Source of the DNA: Bacillota bacterium | GTDB lineage: Bacteria > Bacillota > Clostridia > Oscillospirales > Oscillospiraceae | Direction: 5' to 3' | Length of the DNA stretch: 64,000 bases | Assembly: GCA_023459875.1 (NCBI GenBank) | Contig: JAEWRY010000044.1 | Coordinates: 62,001-126,000 of the forward strand | Shown here: positions 1-7,048 of the stretch, in pieces | How positions within the stretch are numbered: position 1 is the stretch's first letter | Layout of the letters: each line of letters begins with the position of its first letter | Notes under the pieces: model-generated | Told to the model about the DNA's origin: nothing | The model's input: the letters and a program-made list of their open reading frames with translations, nothing else | The model's database searches: none | Program-made: the position numbers and the translations under genes

Positions 1-497
1 GCCGCCAGCAATCGCGGAAAACTTGTTACCATCACTGGCACTCCCTGATCTATCAGCGCGTTTGCAATACAACAAGCTGCAAAGGTTTTCCCGTTCCCGG
101 TGTTTCCCCAGAAAATAAGCCCGCTATTTTCTCGAAGTGCTTGATCCCATTTTCCTACATATCTCTGACATTTTTCAAGTATAGGCGTGTTATTCGCATT
201 CGCAAAGGTATAATCTTGTGCCGATTTGTCTTGAATGCCGTTGACTCGCAGTCGGTTTATTCTCTCCATCTCTTCCCTCTCCTTTATCTTCAGCCGCTCC
301 ATATTGTCGCGCTCAATAGCACATTTGCATTGGCAACCAACAATTTTTTTAACACCCAGAAGTTCAATATGGTCTTGTTTAGGTGTTTTACATGAACCGC
401 AATACAGAAGACCATCTTGGGGATTTACATAATCCCCTTTCCGTGGTTTGTTTGTCAAATCAGCCGCTCTAATAATTGGCGAAAGATCAATATTCAT
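1..497 (-). CDS. DnaC-like ATP-binding protein (C-terminal part outside window)
   Basis: About 165 residues are visible before the left edge cuts the gene. An N-terminal cysteine cluster (YCGSCKTP ... CQCKC, near residues 37-65) resembles the zinc region of phage DnaC/DnaI-type helicase loaders, followed by a charged helix. A Walker A motif, GNTGNGKT, lies about 140 residues in. Such proteins load the replicative helicase at a phage origin. The ATG at 497 overlaps the TGA of the upstream DUF6291 gene (ATGA), which fixes the start and shows translational coupling. The pairing with DUF6291 is typical of Firmicute phage replication modules. The call is a family-level assignment by motif. Confidence 0.8.
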   Translation of the reverse strand, partial: MNIDLSPIIRAADLTNKPRKGDYVNPQDGLLYCGSCKTPKQDHIELLGVKKIVGCQCKCAIERDNMERLKIKEREEMERINRLRVNGIQDKSAQDYTFANANNTPILEKCQRYVGKWDQALRENSGLIFWGNTGNGKTFAACCIANALIDQGVPVMVTSFPRLLA

Positions 498-1162
498 AAA
501 CTATCTCCCTCTTTACATGTGTCATTATACGAGAAGCCTGCAGCATGCTTCTTCTCTCTGTTCTCCCAATTCCTTATCGCTGCCCGCCAATCCTTCATTG
601 CGATCCCGCTTGAAAGCTTCCATCCGCTGGTTTCGTAAAAGTCAATAAAAGTTTGTGCTTTAATATTGTTTTTGCGCTCCGCACAATACTCCTCCACTTT
701 ATTTACGGTGGGTGGAGAAAAGCGAGCGCTTTTCTTGGGTGGCTTGTCCACCCCCTTAGAACCCCCCGTAACTATATCAGGAACAGGAACATTATCACAA
801 ACAGGGACGTTATCGGGGAGGGGAACGTTATCAGCTTGATTTGATTGATTTTGCTTGTTTTGCTTGTCAAACAAAGCATTTGCTTGATTTGATTGGCGTT
901 GATTCTCGACTCTAGCAAGACCACCAATGCGTCCGGCCTCAGCCCTCTTTTGGCAAACACTCTCCCATTTGGCTGCATCACGGTCAATTGATTTTTTGAT
1001 AAATGAAAATGCCATTTTTACCGCGCCGTCAAAGTTTGGCAACTCACCTGATTCTGCATAATTCAGAATCGCAAGAAAGAGACGCCCACGTTCCGCATCA
1101 GAGAGCAGCTCGAGAGGCTCTCTGATATCGAAATATAGCAAAAAAGAATTTTTTGCCGACAC
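494..1162 (-). CDS. DUF6291 domain phage replication-module protein
   Basis: A 222-residue protein whose N-terminus (KNSFLLYFDIREPLELLSD, then RGRLFLAILNYAE) matches the DUF6291 signature found in phage and prophage proteins lying next to DnaC-like genes. The middle (about residues 85-130) is low-complexity, rich in Asn, Gln, Asp and Pro, and includes short DNVP repeats. The C-terminal part has a conserved-looking W-rich stretch (GWKLSSG...MKDWRAAIRNWE) seen in DnaD-like and replisome-organiser proteins. No catalytic motif is evident. The likely role is helping assemble replication proteins on phage DNA, inferred from context. It overlaps the DnaC-like gene by 4 nt. Confidence 0.7.
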   Translation of the reverse strand: MSAKNSFLLYFDIREPLELLSDAERGRLFLAILNYAESGELPNFDGAVKMAFSFIKKSIDRDAAKWESVCQKRAEAGRIGGLARVENQRQSNQANALFDKQNKQNQSNQADNVPLPDNVPVCDNVPVPDIVTGGSKGVDKPPKKSARFSPPTVNKVEEYCAERKNNIKAQTFIDFYETSGWKLSSGIAMKDWRAAIRNWENREKKHAAGFSYNDTCKEGDSL

Positions 1163-1185
1163 TTATAGTCACCCCCTGCGTTTAA

Positions 1186-1431
1186 TCAACGAGGAATCCT
1201 TCGAGCGGATGCGTCAGCAGGCCTATCAAACGAATAAGCATGAGTGGACGATCTAGCTTGATCACATATCCATCGTTCAAATTCCGAGCGGACTACACGC
1301 ATTTTACGTCCAAGACGGAGGCAAAACGTGCAATCGGGCCGGTGCAGCAACATGTAAAGATATCGTTCAGAACACCCAAGCTCAGCGGCTGCCTCCGAGA
1401 CGGAGAGAGTCAGTTTCTCTGCTTTTTTCAT
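1186..1431 (-). CDS. Excisionase-like helix-turn-helix protein
   Basis: Starting at the ATG at 1431, which has AGGAGG about 9 nt upstream, this gives an 81-residue protein. The segment LSVSEAAAELGCSERYLY followed by a short wing (FCLRLGRKMRVVRSEFERWI) is the MerR/AlpA-type DNA-binding fold of the excisionase family. In phages and islands such proteins direct excision by the integrase or act as early regulators. A longer reading frame begins at 1455 but lacks a comparable ribosome site. The first 50 nt overlap the end of the upstream HTH gene. DNA-binding is well supported; the excision role is inferred from the integrase nearby. Confidence 0.75.
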   Translation of the reverse strand: MKKAEKLTLSVSEAAAELGCSERYLYMLLHRPDCTFCLRLGRKMRVVRSEFERWICDQARSSTHAYSFDRPADASARRIPR

Positions 1432-1621
1432 TGTCCTGAACCTCCTCATTCGCAATTTCCTCGATAATCATGATAACCTTTTCTCGCTCATGTCCTGTTA
1501 ATTCTTCCCGCCAACTTCGATATAATGTCTGATCGCTTATACCTAGGCGTTGTGCTACCAGCCACAGAGGTATTCCGTATCCTCTGCACAATAACCGCAA
1601 ATCATTGTTTGGCCTCGTCAT
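1382..1621 (-). CDS. Small helix-turn-helix phage protein
   Basis: A 79-residue protein starting at the ATG at 1621, preceded by AAAGGAGG at good spacing; the upstream in-frame ATG at 1657 has no such site. Residues LWLVAQRLGISDQTLYRSWR form a helix-turn-helix of the kind found in small phage regulators, and the remainder is a charged helix. It is the first gene of the minus-strand early block, reading away from the operator region. Its last 50 nt overlap the excisionase-like gene in another frame. Both have their own ribosome sites, so the overlap is probably real. Specific function unknown. Confidence 0.6.
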   Translation of the reverse strand: MTRPNNDLRLLCRGYGIPLWLVAQRLGISDQTLYRSWREELTGHEREKVIMIIEEIANEEVQDNEKSRETDSLRLGGSR

Positions 1622-1795
1622 ACTAAAGCCTCCTTTAGAATATGCTTGCATTTTCACATATTATAGTGTATCTTTATAGTAGTAATACCACTATAGTATA
1701 CATCTGTAAAAACCTAAACACTAAAAATCACACAATAAATATTATCGTGTGTAAAATTATTTATAATGACACCATAATGTTGTGGAGGTTGGCTT
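1622..1795. promoter_or_regulatory. Divergent operator/promoter region of the element
   Basis: This AT-rich gap separates the repressor gene from the minus-strand early genes. It holds three TATAGT repeats (1662-1667, 1675-1680, 1692-1697) and, apart from them, a 23-bp imperfect palindrome CACACAATAA...TTATCGTGTG at 1729-1751. A TATAAT -10 candidate for the repressor gene lies at 1762-1767, just downstream of the palindrome, with no convincing -35. Two operator classes facing two promoters is the expected layout of a lysogenic switch. Which protein binds which site is not shown. Confidence 0.55.
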
Positions 1796-2509
1796 ATGGC
1801 GCTATCCGATAAAAAATTCTCTGATAGAAAATATGAAAAAATGAAGGAAGAAAACGAGGTTTTTGCTGGTAGACTAAATGATTTATGCGTTAACAGCGGT
1901 CAAAAGCAGAGTGTTATTGCAGAAGCTGTTGATGTCCATATAAATTCACTGACCGCATATATTGCAGGTTCAAAAAGTCCGAGTTATCTCGTGATAAAGA
2001 AATTAGCGGACTATTTTAATGTCACAACAGATTTTTTAGTTGGCAGATCAGATAATAAAACAGCTAAAACCGAAGTCATTGGTGAATATCTGCCGGTCAG
2101 TGATGAGGCTATTTTATCTCTATTGGGTCTCAACCTCACAGAAGGCGCTATTAACGAAATAAAGTATCATCGTAACCAGCCAAACAAGAAAAGGTTCAAC
2201 ACGCTAAATAGGCTACTAGAAACAGGAGTATATGGGATACACCCATTGATTAACCAAATATGTGTATATGAGGAAGCATGTAAGATAGCAAAAGATTTTG
2301 CATGCAAACAGGATCACTCCCCTTCGAAAAAAGTACAAGCAATTCTTGATCAGGGCTGGGTTGATGGTGAGTTTACCCTTTTAAAGATCGAGGAGTACTC
2401 AGAATTTCTTTTAGCTCAGCTCCAAAATGATTTTGGTAATTTAATAAGAAAAGAATTTGGATGGGACCGAAATCGGGAGGAGGAAAAAGCCAATGGTTCG
2501 GAAGCGTAA
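1796..2509 (+). CDS. XRE-family repressor of the element
   Basis: A 237-residue protein with an N-terminal lambda-repressor-like helix-turn-helix at about residues 25-80 (QKQSVIAEAVDVHINSLTAY, then KKLADYFNVTTDFLVGR, the usual ending of XRE domains). The C-terminal 150 residues do not show a recognisable Ser-Lys LexA-type protease motif, so induction may not follow the RecA-dependent cleavage route; this is inference. GGAGG precedes the ATG. The gene is divergent from the early block and overlaps the integrase start by 17 nt, so the two are co-transcribed. It is the probable lysogeny repressor. Confidence 0.8.
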   Translation: MALSDKKFSDRKYEKMKEENEVFAGRLNDLCVNSGQKQSVIAEAVDVHINSLTAYIAGSKSPSYLVIKKLADYFNVTTDFLVGRSDNKTAKTEVIGEYLPVSDEAILSLLGLNLTEGAINEIKYHRNQPNKKRFNTLNRLLETGVYGIHPLINQICVYEEACKIAKDFACKQDHSPSKKVQAILDQGWVDGEFTLLKIEEYSEFLLAQLQNDFGNLIRKEFGWDRNREEEKANGSEA

Positions 2510-3701
2510 GGAAAACGGCGCCGGCTGTATCAGGCAGCGAACCGTAATGCGCAACGGGAAAAAATATACATGGTGGGAGGGACAGTATAGCGCCGGAACC
2601 GACAACGGTACGGGGAAGTTAAAGCGCCCAACGATTACTGGAGCTACGCAGGAGGAAGTGGCACAGAAACTCCGCGCCATTACAGCCTCGATAGATTCCG
2701 GGGATTATATCGAGCCGTCAAAAATGCCACTTAAGAAATGGTGCGATATTTGGCTCGAGGAGTATACAAACGATTTGAAATACATGACAAAAAAAACCTA
2801 TAAAGCTCAAGTGGTCAATCATATCGTTCCGATGATCGGCGCAGTGAAGCTTGGAGAACTGACGAAGCACACCGTTCAAACCTTCGTCAATGATCTGACG
2901 AGAAAAAAAGATCTCGCCCCGAAGACGGTTAAGAACATCCATGGAGTGCTTTCGGCTGTATTGGATACGGCCTGTGAGCTTGACTATATCAGGAGTAATC
3001 CATGCAATAAGGCAAAGTTGCCTAGAGTGCCAAAAACCGAAGTCAAGCCCCTGACTGACGAGCAGATAAGCGCCTTTTTAAAAATTGTTGATATGGACGA
3101 GTTTTACGCGCCGCTATTCAAGGTCATCCTGTTCTGCGGCCTCAGAGAAGCGGAAGCTATCGGTCTGATATGGAACGATATAAATTTTAAGTCCGGTACA
3201 ATTACGATACGGCAGCAATTGCAAAAGCGTCCAAAAAAGGATGGCGGCTTTGTGTTCGATTCAACGAAGAACGATAAAGTTAGAACGATAAAGCCCGCAC
3301 CATTCGTCATGGATATTCTAAATCAGCAGGGCATCAAGCAACTCGAAACAAAGCTGAACGCTCTTGATCAATGGCAGGGATGGAAGGATGATAAGGAACG
3401 CAAGACCTTCGTTGTCTTTTCAAATGAGTATGGCCTGCATCTTCATCCGCAAACGGTTTATAATCACTTCAAGAAGCTCGCTGCTCAGGTAGGCGCTGAT
3501 ACCGCCTGTGTTCACGACTTGCGGCACACCTTCGCTACTTTAAGCCTCCAAAACGGCGACGATGTGAAAACAGTACAGGAAAATCTTGGCCATGCTACGG
3601 CTGCTTTTACACTCGACCGATATGGTCATGTTAGCGAGAAGATGAGAGATGACAGCGCCCAGCGGATGGAAAAATATATACAGGACATCAAACAAGCATA
3701 A
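2493..3701 (+). CDS. int: Tyrosine-type site-specific integrase
   Basis: A 402-residue phage integrase, counted from the ATG at 2493, which has GGAGGAGG just upstream; a frame-open ATG at 2457 lies inside the repressor gene without a ribosome site. The N-terminal AP2-like arm-binding segment (GKYTWWEGQYSAG is replaced here by KKYTWWEGQYSAG) is followed by a SAM-like core-binding domain and a catalytic domain. Active-site residues are visible: Arg in FCGLREAEAIGL, His and Arg in HDLRHTFATL, His in LGHATAAFTL and the nucleophile Tyr in LDRYGHV. It would integrate and excise the element at the tRNA-Gln gene about 300 bp downstream. Confidence 0.93.
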   Translation: MVRKRKENGAGCIRQRTVMRNGKKYTWWEGQYSAGTDNGTGKLKRPTITGATQEEVAQKLRAITASIDSGDYIEPSKMPLKKWCDIWLEEYTNDLKYMTKKTYKAQVVNHIVPMIGAVKLGELTKHTVQTFVNDLTRKKDLAPKTVKNIHGVLSAVLDTACELDYIRSNPCNKAKLPRVPKTEVKPLTDEQISAFLKIVDMDEFYAPLFKVILFCGLREAEAIGLIWNDINFKSGTITIRQQLQKRPKKDGGFVFDSTKNDKVRTIKPAPFVMDILNQQGIKQLETKLNALDQWQGWKDDKERKTFVVFSNEYGLHLHPQTVYNHFKKLAAQVGADTACVHDLRHTFATLSLQNGDDVKTVQENLGHATAAFTLDRYGHVSEKMRDDSAQRMEKYIQDIKQA

Positions 3702-3866
3702 AATAGACTGGAAATCAAAAACGGAATTCAGCTCTTTGTGGGCACGCGAAACTGCAGGAAATATGAACACGGGACGTAAGGGAAGCATCCAGATCGCCCC
3801 ATTGAAAAGTCATGACTTGCAAACCGACCACCAAAGTTATTTTAATTATATTCGACTATATAGAAG

Positions 3867-3911
3867 CCCCTCGCATGGCCCGTCAAAAGGCCACACGAGG
3901 GGTATTTTTTT
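3867..3911 (+). terminator. Rho-independent terminator after integrase
   Basis: Stem CCCCTCG (3867-3873) pairs with CGAGGGG (3896-3902), with an inner TGGCC/GGCCA stem, followed by a run of seven T. It lies 165 nt after the integrase stop codon; I see nothing else in that gap. Confidence 0.85.
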
Positions 3912-3954
3912 GCTAATTGTGGTGAACACTGTGGTGATAAACCAATTTCAAGGC

Positions 3955-3986
3955 ACAAAAAATCCTGTGATCATTGCAATCACAGG
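3955..3986 (-). terminator. Terminator of the tRNA-Gln transcript
   Basis: On the minus strand CCTGTGAT and ATCACAGG form a stem (3964-3986) followed by a T run. It starts about 10 nt after the tRNA 3' end. Confidence 0.8.
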
Positions 3987-3995
3987 GTTTTCTAC

Positions 3996-4069
3996 TGGCA
4001 GCGGGAGAAGGATTCGAACCCTCACAAACAGAGTCAGAGTCTGTCGTGCTACCTTTACACAATCCCGCT
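3996..4069 (-). tRNA. tRNA-Gln (anticodon CUG)
   Basis: The minus strand folds as a full tRNA: acceptor AGCGGGA/TCCCGCT, a D-arm with GGTAGC, anticodon stem ACAGA/TCTGT around the loop CTCTGAC giving anticodon CTG, T-loop TTCGAAT, and an encoded CCA. It reads codon CAG. The tRNA 3' half faces the integrase gene, so it is the probable attachment site of the element to the left. The tRNA is intact, as expected when the attachment core restores the gene end. Confidence 0.95.
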
Positions 4070-4140
4070 AGCTGTATTCGATTAACAGGCGCAACAATCA
4101 TTATAACAAAAGAATCTCATTTGTCAACTAAAAAATCTCC

Positions 4141-4169
4141 TTGACAAAAATCTCGTTTTCCATTACAAT
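4141..4169 (+). promoter_or_regulatory. Promoter of the leuA T-box transcript
   Basis: A perfect TTGACA (4141-4146), 17-bp spacer and TACAAT (4164-4169) sit just upstream of the T-box leader. Confidence 0.85.
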
Positions 4170-4176
4170 AGCCCCA

Positions 4177-4456
4177 AGTCAATAGGCAGATAAAGGCAGT
4201 GAAGGGACCAAGATGCGGGGCAGTCCGCTCAGAGAGCCGGCGTTTGGTGCGAGCCGGTGCGGCGAAGCGCATGTATAACTCATCCCAGAGCCGTCCGCCT
4301 GAATTCCTCCGGGAGTTAGGGCGGGCCGTCCGGCCCCGTTAACGGCCAAGGCCTTGTTGGAGGCCGAGGAGGGCACACCGGGAAACCGGGTGCTGAATCA
4401 GGGTGGTACCACGTGTTTTTACGTCCCTGACCGAATTTTCGGTCGGGGACGTTTTA
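4177..4456 (+). promoter_or_regulatory. T-box riboswitch (leucine) controlling leuA
   Basis: The conserved T-box sequence AGGGTGGTACCACG lies at 4400-4413. It is followed by a terminator stem ACGTCCCTGACCGA/TCGGTCGGGGACGT (4421-4452) with a T-rich tail; part of the T-box would pair in the competing antiterminator. A long stem I precedes it, with an AGAG bulge and a GCCGG/CCGGC distal arm. The 3' side of stem I holds the triplet CTC at 4279-4281, followed by A, in the expected specifier position, which is a leucine codon. Uncharged tRNA-Leu would allow read-through into leuA. The specifier call is by eye and by the downstream gene. Confidence 0.93.
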
Positions 4457-4490
4457 TATTCCCCCGGCCGCCAACGGAGGAGACAAAACC

Positions 4491-6173
4491 ATGAAAGAAG
4501 CTTACCGCAAGTATATCCCTTATATTCCAATCGAAATGAAGAAGCGTTCCTGGCCCGACAAGCGCCTCACCCAAGCCCCCGTCTGGTGCTCGGTGGATCT
4601 TCGGGACGGCAATCAGGCACTTGTCGACCCCATGAACGTGGAGGAAAAGTTGGAATTTTTCCACACCCTGGTGGGTATCGGCGTCAAGGAAATCGAGGTG
4701 GGCTTTCCCTCAGCCTCGGAAACCGAATATGAGTTCCTGCGCGCACTCATCGAAGGCGGCCACATCCCCGACGACGTAACGGTGCAGGTGCTGGTGCAGG
4801 CCAGAGAACATCTCATCAAGCGCACTTTTGAAGCCATCGAAGGCGCGAAGCACGTGATTCTGCATTTCTACAACTCCACTTCCACCCTCCAGCGCAAGGT
4901 AGTCTTCAAAACGGACATGGAGGGGATCATCAAAATTGCGGTGGATGCCGCGCGCCTCATCTACGAGCTATCGGAACCCGTCATCGCCTCGGGGGTCGAT
5001 CTGCGCTACGAATATTCCCCAGAGTCCTTTATGGGCACCGAGATGGATAACGCGGTGGAAATCTGCCGTCGGGTGCTGGACGAACTGCACGCCACGGCGG
5101 AAAAGCCCGTCATTTTGAACCTGCCCACCACGGTGGAGAACTGCATGTCCAATTATTTTGCCGACGAGATCGAGTATTTTATCTCCAAGCTCCCGGGCCG
5201 CGAGCGGGCCGTCATCTCCCTGCACCCCCACAATGACCGGGGCTGCGGCGTGGCCACCGCCGAAATGGGCCTGCTTGCCGGCGCCGAGCGGGTGGAGGCC
5301 ACCCTCTTCGGAAACGGCGAGCGCACCGGGAACGTCGATATGGTCACCCTGGCCATGAATCTCTATACCCAGGGGGTGGACCCCCAACTGGATTTCTCCC
5401 GCATCAATGAAATCCGGGACGTCTACGAGCGGGTCACCAAGATGAAGGTGGGCGAGCGGCAGCCCTACGTTGGCGAGCTGGTCTTCACAGCCTTCTCCGG
5501 CTCCCACCAGGACGCCATCAACAAAGGCGTACAGTATATGAAGGAAAGCGGCAGCGAACTCTGGGAGGTCCCCTATCTGCCCATCGATCCCACCGACCTG
5601 GGCCGGCAGTATGAGCCGATCATCCGCATCAACAGCCAGTCGGGCAAGGGCGGCGCCGCCTTTGTCATGCAGCAGAACTTCGGCTTTGAGCTGCCGAAAT
5701 CCATGCAGGCTGAATTCGGGGCCATCGTTCAGCGCGAAACCGATCGGGTGGGCACCGAGCTTAAACCCGAGCGCATCTACGAACTCTTCAAAGAGGAGTA
5801 TATCGACGCCACCGCCCCCTACCGCTTGGTACGCCATGCGTTTCAGGAGGCCTCGGACGAGGAGGGCAGTTCCCGCGTTCTCTTCTCAGGCACTCTTGGG
5901 CACAAGGAGACACTGTTTGAGGTAGAAGGGGAGGGCAACGGACCCATCGACGCCTTCTTTAACGCCATCCACGGCCAGAAAATCGACCGCCTCACCTTTG
6001 TTGATTATAAAGAACACGCCATCCGCAGCGGCTCCGACTCCATGGCGGTGGCCTATATCAAGCTTCGGGACGGCAGCGGCAGGGACTGGTTCGGCGTGGG
6101 CGTTTCCCACAATATCAATCTTGCTCCTCTGAAGGGCATTCTCTCCGCCATCAACCGCAGTATCCGCAAATAA
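4491..6173 (+). CDS. leuA: 2-isopropylmalate synthase, long (yeast/actinobacterial-type) form
   Basis: A 560-residue enzyme that condenses acetyl-CoA with 2-oxoisovalerate, the first committed step of leucine synthesis. The N-terminus (KRLTQAPVWCSVDLRDGNQA) and the metal-binding HPHNDRG with GNGERTGN identify the DRE-TIM fold. The length and opening are those of the long IPMS form known from yeast and actinobacteria, and differ from the approximately 515-residue Bacillus type. The last 130 residues are the LeuA allosteric domain, the site of leucine feedback. GGAGGAG precedes the ATG. Control by a leucine T-box upstream agrees with the assignment. The gene stands alone; no leuB, leuC or leuD is in the window. 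Confidence 0.95.
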   Translation: MKEAYRKYIPYIPIEMKKRSWPDKRLTQAPVWCSVDLRDGNQALVDPMNVEEKLEFFHTLVGIGVKEIEVGFPSASETEYEFLRALIEGGHIPDDVTVQVLVQAREHLIKRTFEAIEGAKHVILHFYNSTSTLQRKVVFKTDMEGIIKIAVDAARLIYELSEPVIASGVDLRYEYSPESFMGTEMDNAVEICRRVLDELHATAEKPVILNLPTTVENCMSNYFADEIEYFISKLPGRERAVISLHPHNDRGCGVATAEMGLLAGAERVEATLFGNGERTGNVDMVTLAMNLYTQGVDPQLDFSRINEIRDVYERVTKMKVGERQPYVGELVFTAFSGSHQDAINKGVQYMKESGSELWEVPYLPIDPTDLGRQYEPIIRINSQSGKGGAAFVMQQNFGFELPKSMQAEFGAIVQRETDRVGTELKPERIYELFKEEYIDATAPYRLVRHAFQEASDEEGSSRVLFSGTLGHKETLFEVEGEGNGPIDAFFNAIHGQKIDRLTFVDYKEHAIRSGSDSMAVAYIKLRDGSGRDWFGVGVSHNINLAPLKGILSAINRSIRK

Positions 6174-6184
6174 ATGAAGCTCCC

Positions 6185-6225
6185 CACCGGGGCTGGCGGC
6201 AGACGTCGCCCGCCCCGGTGTTTTC
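6185..6225 (+). terminator. Terminator after leuA
   Basis: CACCGGGGC (6185-6193) pairs with GCCCCGGTG (6212-6220), followed by TTTTCT. Confidence 0.8.
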
Positions 6226-6235
6226 TATTCCCCGG

Positions 6236-6266
6236 TTGGCAAACGTCACCTTGTTTGTGTTATAAT
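6236..6266 (+). promoter_or_regulatory. Candidate promoter for thiN
   Basis: TTGGCA (6236-6241) and a consensus TATAAT (6261-6266) are separated by 19 bp, a little long. The -10 is convincing, the -35 less so. Confidence 0.5.
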
Positions 6267-6298
6267 ACTGTCAGACTGCACACACCGGAGGATCTGTC

Positions 6299-6946
6299 AT
6301 GAAAAACTGTTACATCGCCGGGGCGGGCGATTTTGAAAAGGCACGGTTCCGCCCGGCGCCGGAGGACCTTGTCATCGCCGCGGACGCCGGATACGAATAT
6401 CTGAAGGCGCTTGCCGTCGAGCCGGATTTTATCATCGGCGACTTCGACTCCCTGAAGTCACCTCCCCGAGGCCCCCGTGTTGTCACTCTGCCGAAAGAAA
6501 AGGACGACACCGATCTTCTGTATGCGGTGAAATATGCCCGCAGGGAAGGCTGTGACACATTTTACCTCTTCGGCGGCACGGGCGGCAGGCCGGACCACAC
6601 CCTGGCGAATATTCAAGTGCTCTCCTATCTTGCCTCTCATGGGGAGGCCGGGTTTCTCTTCGGGCACGGATACATCTTGACCGCGGTCTGCGGCGGCACC
6701 CTGCGGTTTAGCCAAGGCTACCACGGAATTCTCTCGGTGTTCTGCGCCGGAGATCGGGCGGAGGGCGTTTTTCTCCGGGGTTTAAAATACCCTCTCACCA
6801 ACGCTACCCTTACCAAAGAAATCCCGCTGGGCGTCAGCAATGAGTTTTTGAGCGTTCCGGCAGAGGTCTTGGTTGCAAAGGGCACACTGACGGTCTATTG
6901 GGAGGATCACCCCGAACTGCCCCTTCCCACTAGATGTTTCGTCTAA
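6299..6946 (+). CDS. thiN: Thiamine diphosphokinase
   Basis: A 215-residue enzyme that transfers pyrophosphate from ATP to thiamine, making the cofactor thiamine diphosphate. The family's signature runs in order: AADAGYEYL, IGDFDS (metal-binding), PKEKDDTDLLYAVKYA, and GGTGGRPDHTLANI. The C-terminal half is the beta-sheet thiamine-binding domain. Length matches the family. It is a single gene with its own promoter candidate and terminator. No THI-box riboswitch is visible upstream, so it is probably constitutive. Confidence 0.92.
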   Translation: MKNCYIAGAGDFEKARFRPAPEDLVIAADAGYEYLKALAVEPDFIIGDFDSLKSPPRGPRVVTLPKEKDDTDLLYAVKYARREGCDTFYLFGGTGGRPDHTLANIQVLSYLASHGEAGFLFGHGYILTAVCGGTLRFSQGYHGILSVFCAGDRAEGVFLRGLKYPLTNATLTKEIPLGVSNEFLSVPAEVLVAKGTLTVYWEDHPELPLPTRCFV

Positions 6947-6960
6947 AGATTCTTTTCTCC

Positions 6961-7010
6961 AAAAGAGGCACGCTCCCAAGGATTATTCCTTGAAAGCGTG
7001 CCTCTTTATT
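6961..7010. terminator. Bidirectional terminator between thiN and clpB
   Basis: A 13-bp stem AAAGAGGCACGCT (6962-6974) / AGCGTGCCTCTTT (6995-7007) serves the convergent thiN and clpB transcripts, with T-rich tails on both strands. Confidence 0.88.
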
Positions 7011-7048
7011 TGGTCCGGTCGGACTTGCATGCCGCCCGCTGAAGTTTG

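Larger units (their letters stand above)
1..3995. mobile_element. Right end of an integrated phage-like element
   Basis: Six adjoining genes form a classic lysogeny/replication module: DnaC-like loader, DUF6291 protein, excisionase-like HTH and a second HTH protein on the minus strand, divergent from a repressor and a tyrosine integrase on the plus strand. The integrase points at the 3' end of a tRNA-Gln gene, the usual position for an integrase beside its attachment site. The genes here are visibly more AT-rich than the core genes that follow. The element runs off the left edge, so its other attachment site and its size are unknown. It could be a prophage, a phage satellite or a small integrative element; no structural or conjugation gene is visible to decide. 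Confidence 0.75.

Noticed and set aside
3649..4071. 140-codon open frame running through the integrase end, two terminators and tRNA-Gln
   Set aside because: It crosses an RNA gene and terminators, so it cannot be a protein gene.
4968..5837. Long open frame antisense to leuA (289 codons), and a 66-codon frame on the other side
   Set aside because: It lies wholly inside a clearly conserved gene. GC-rich codon use commonly leaves the opposite frames open, and the translation has no motif or ribosome site.
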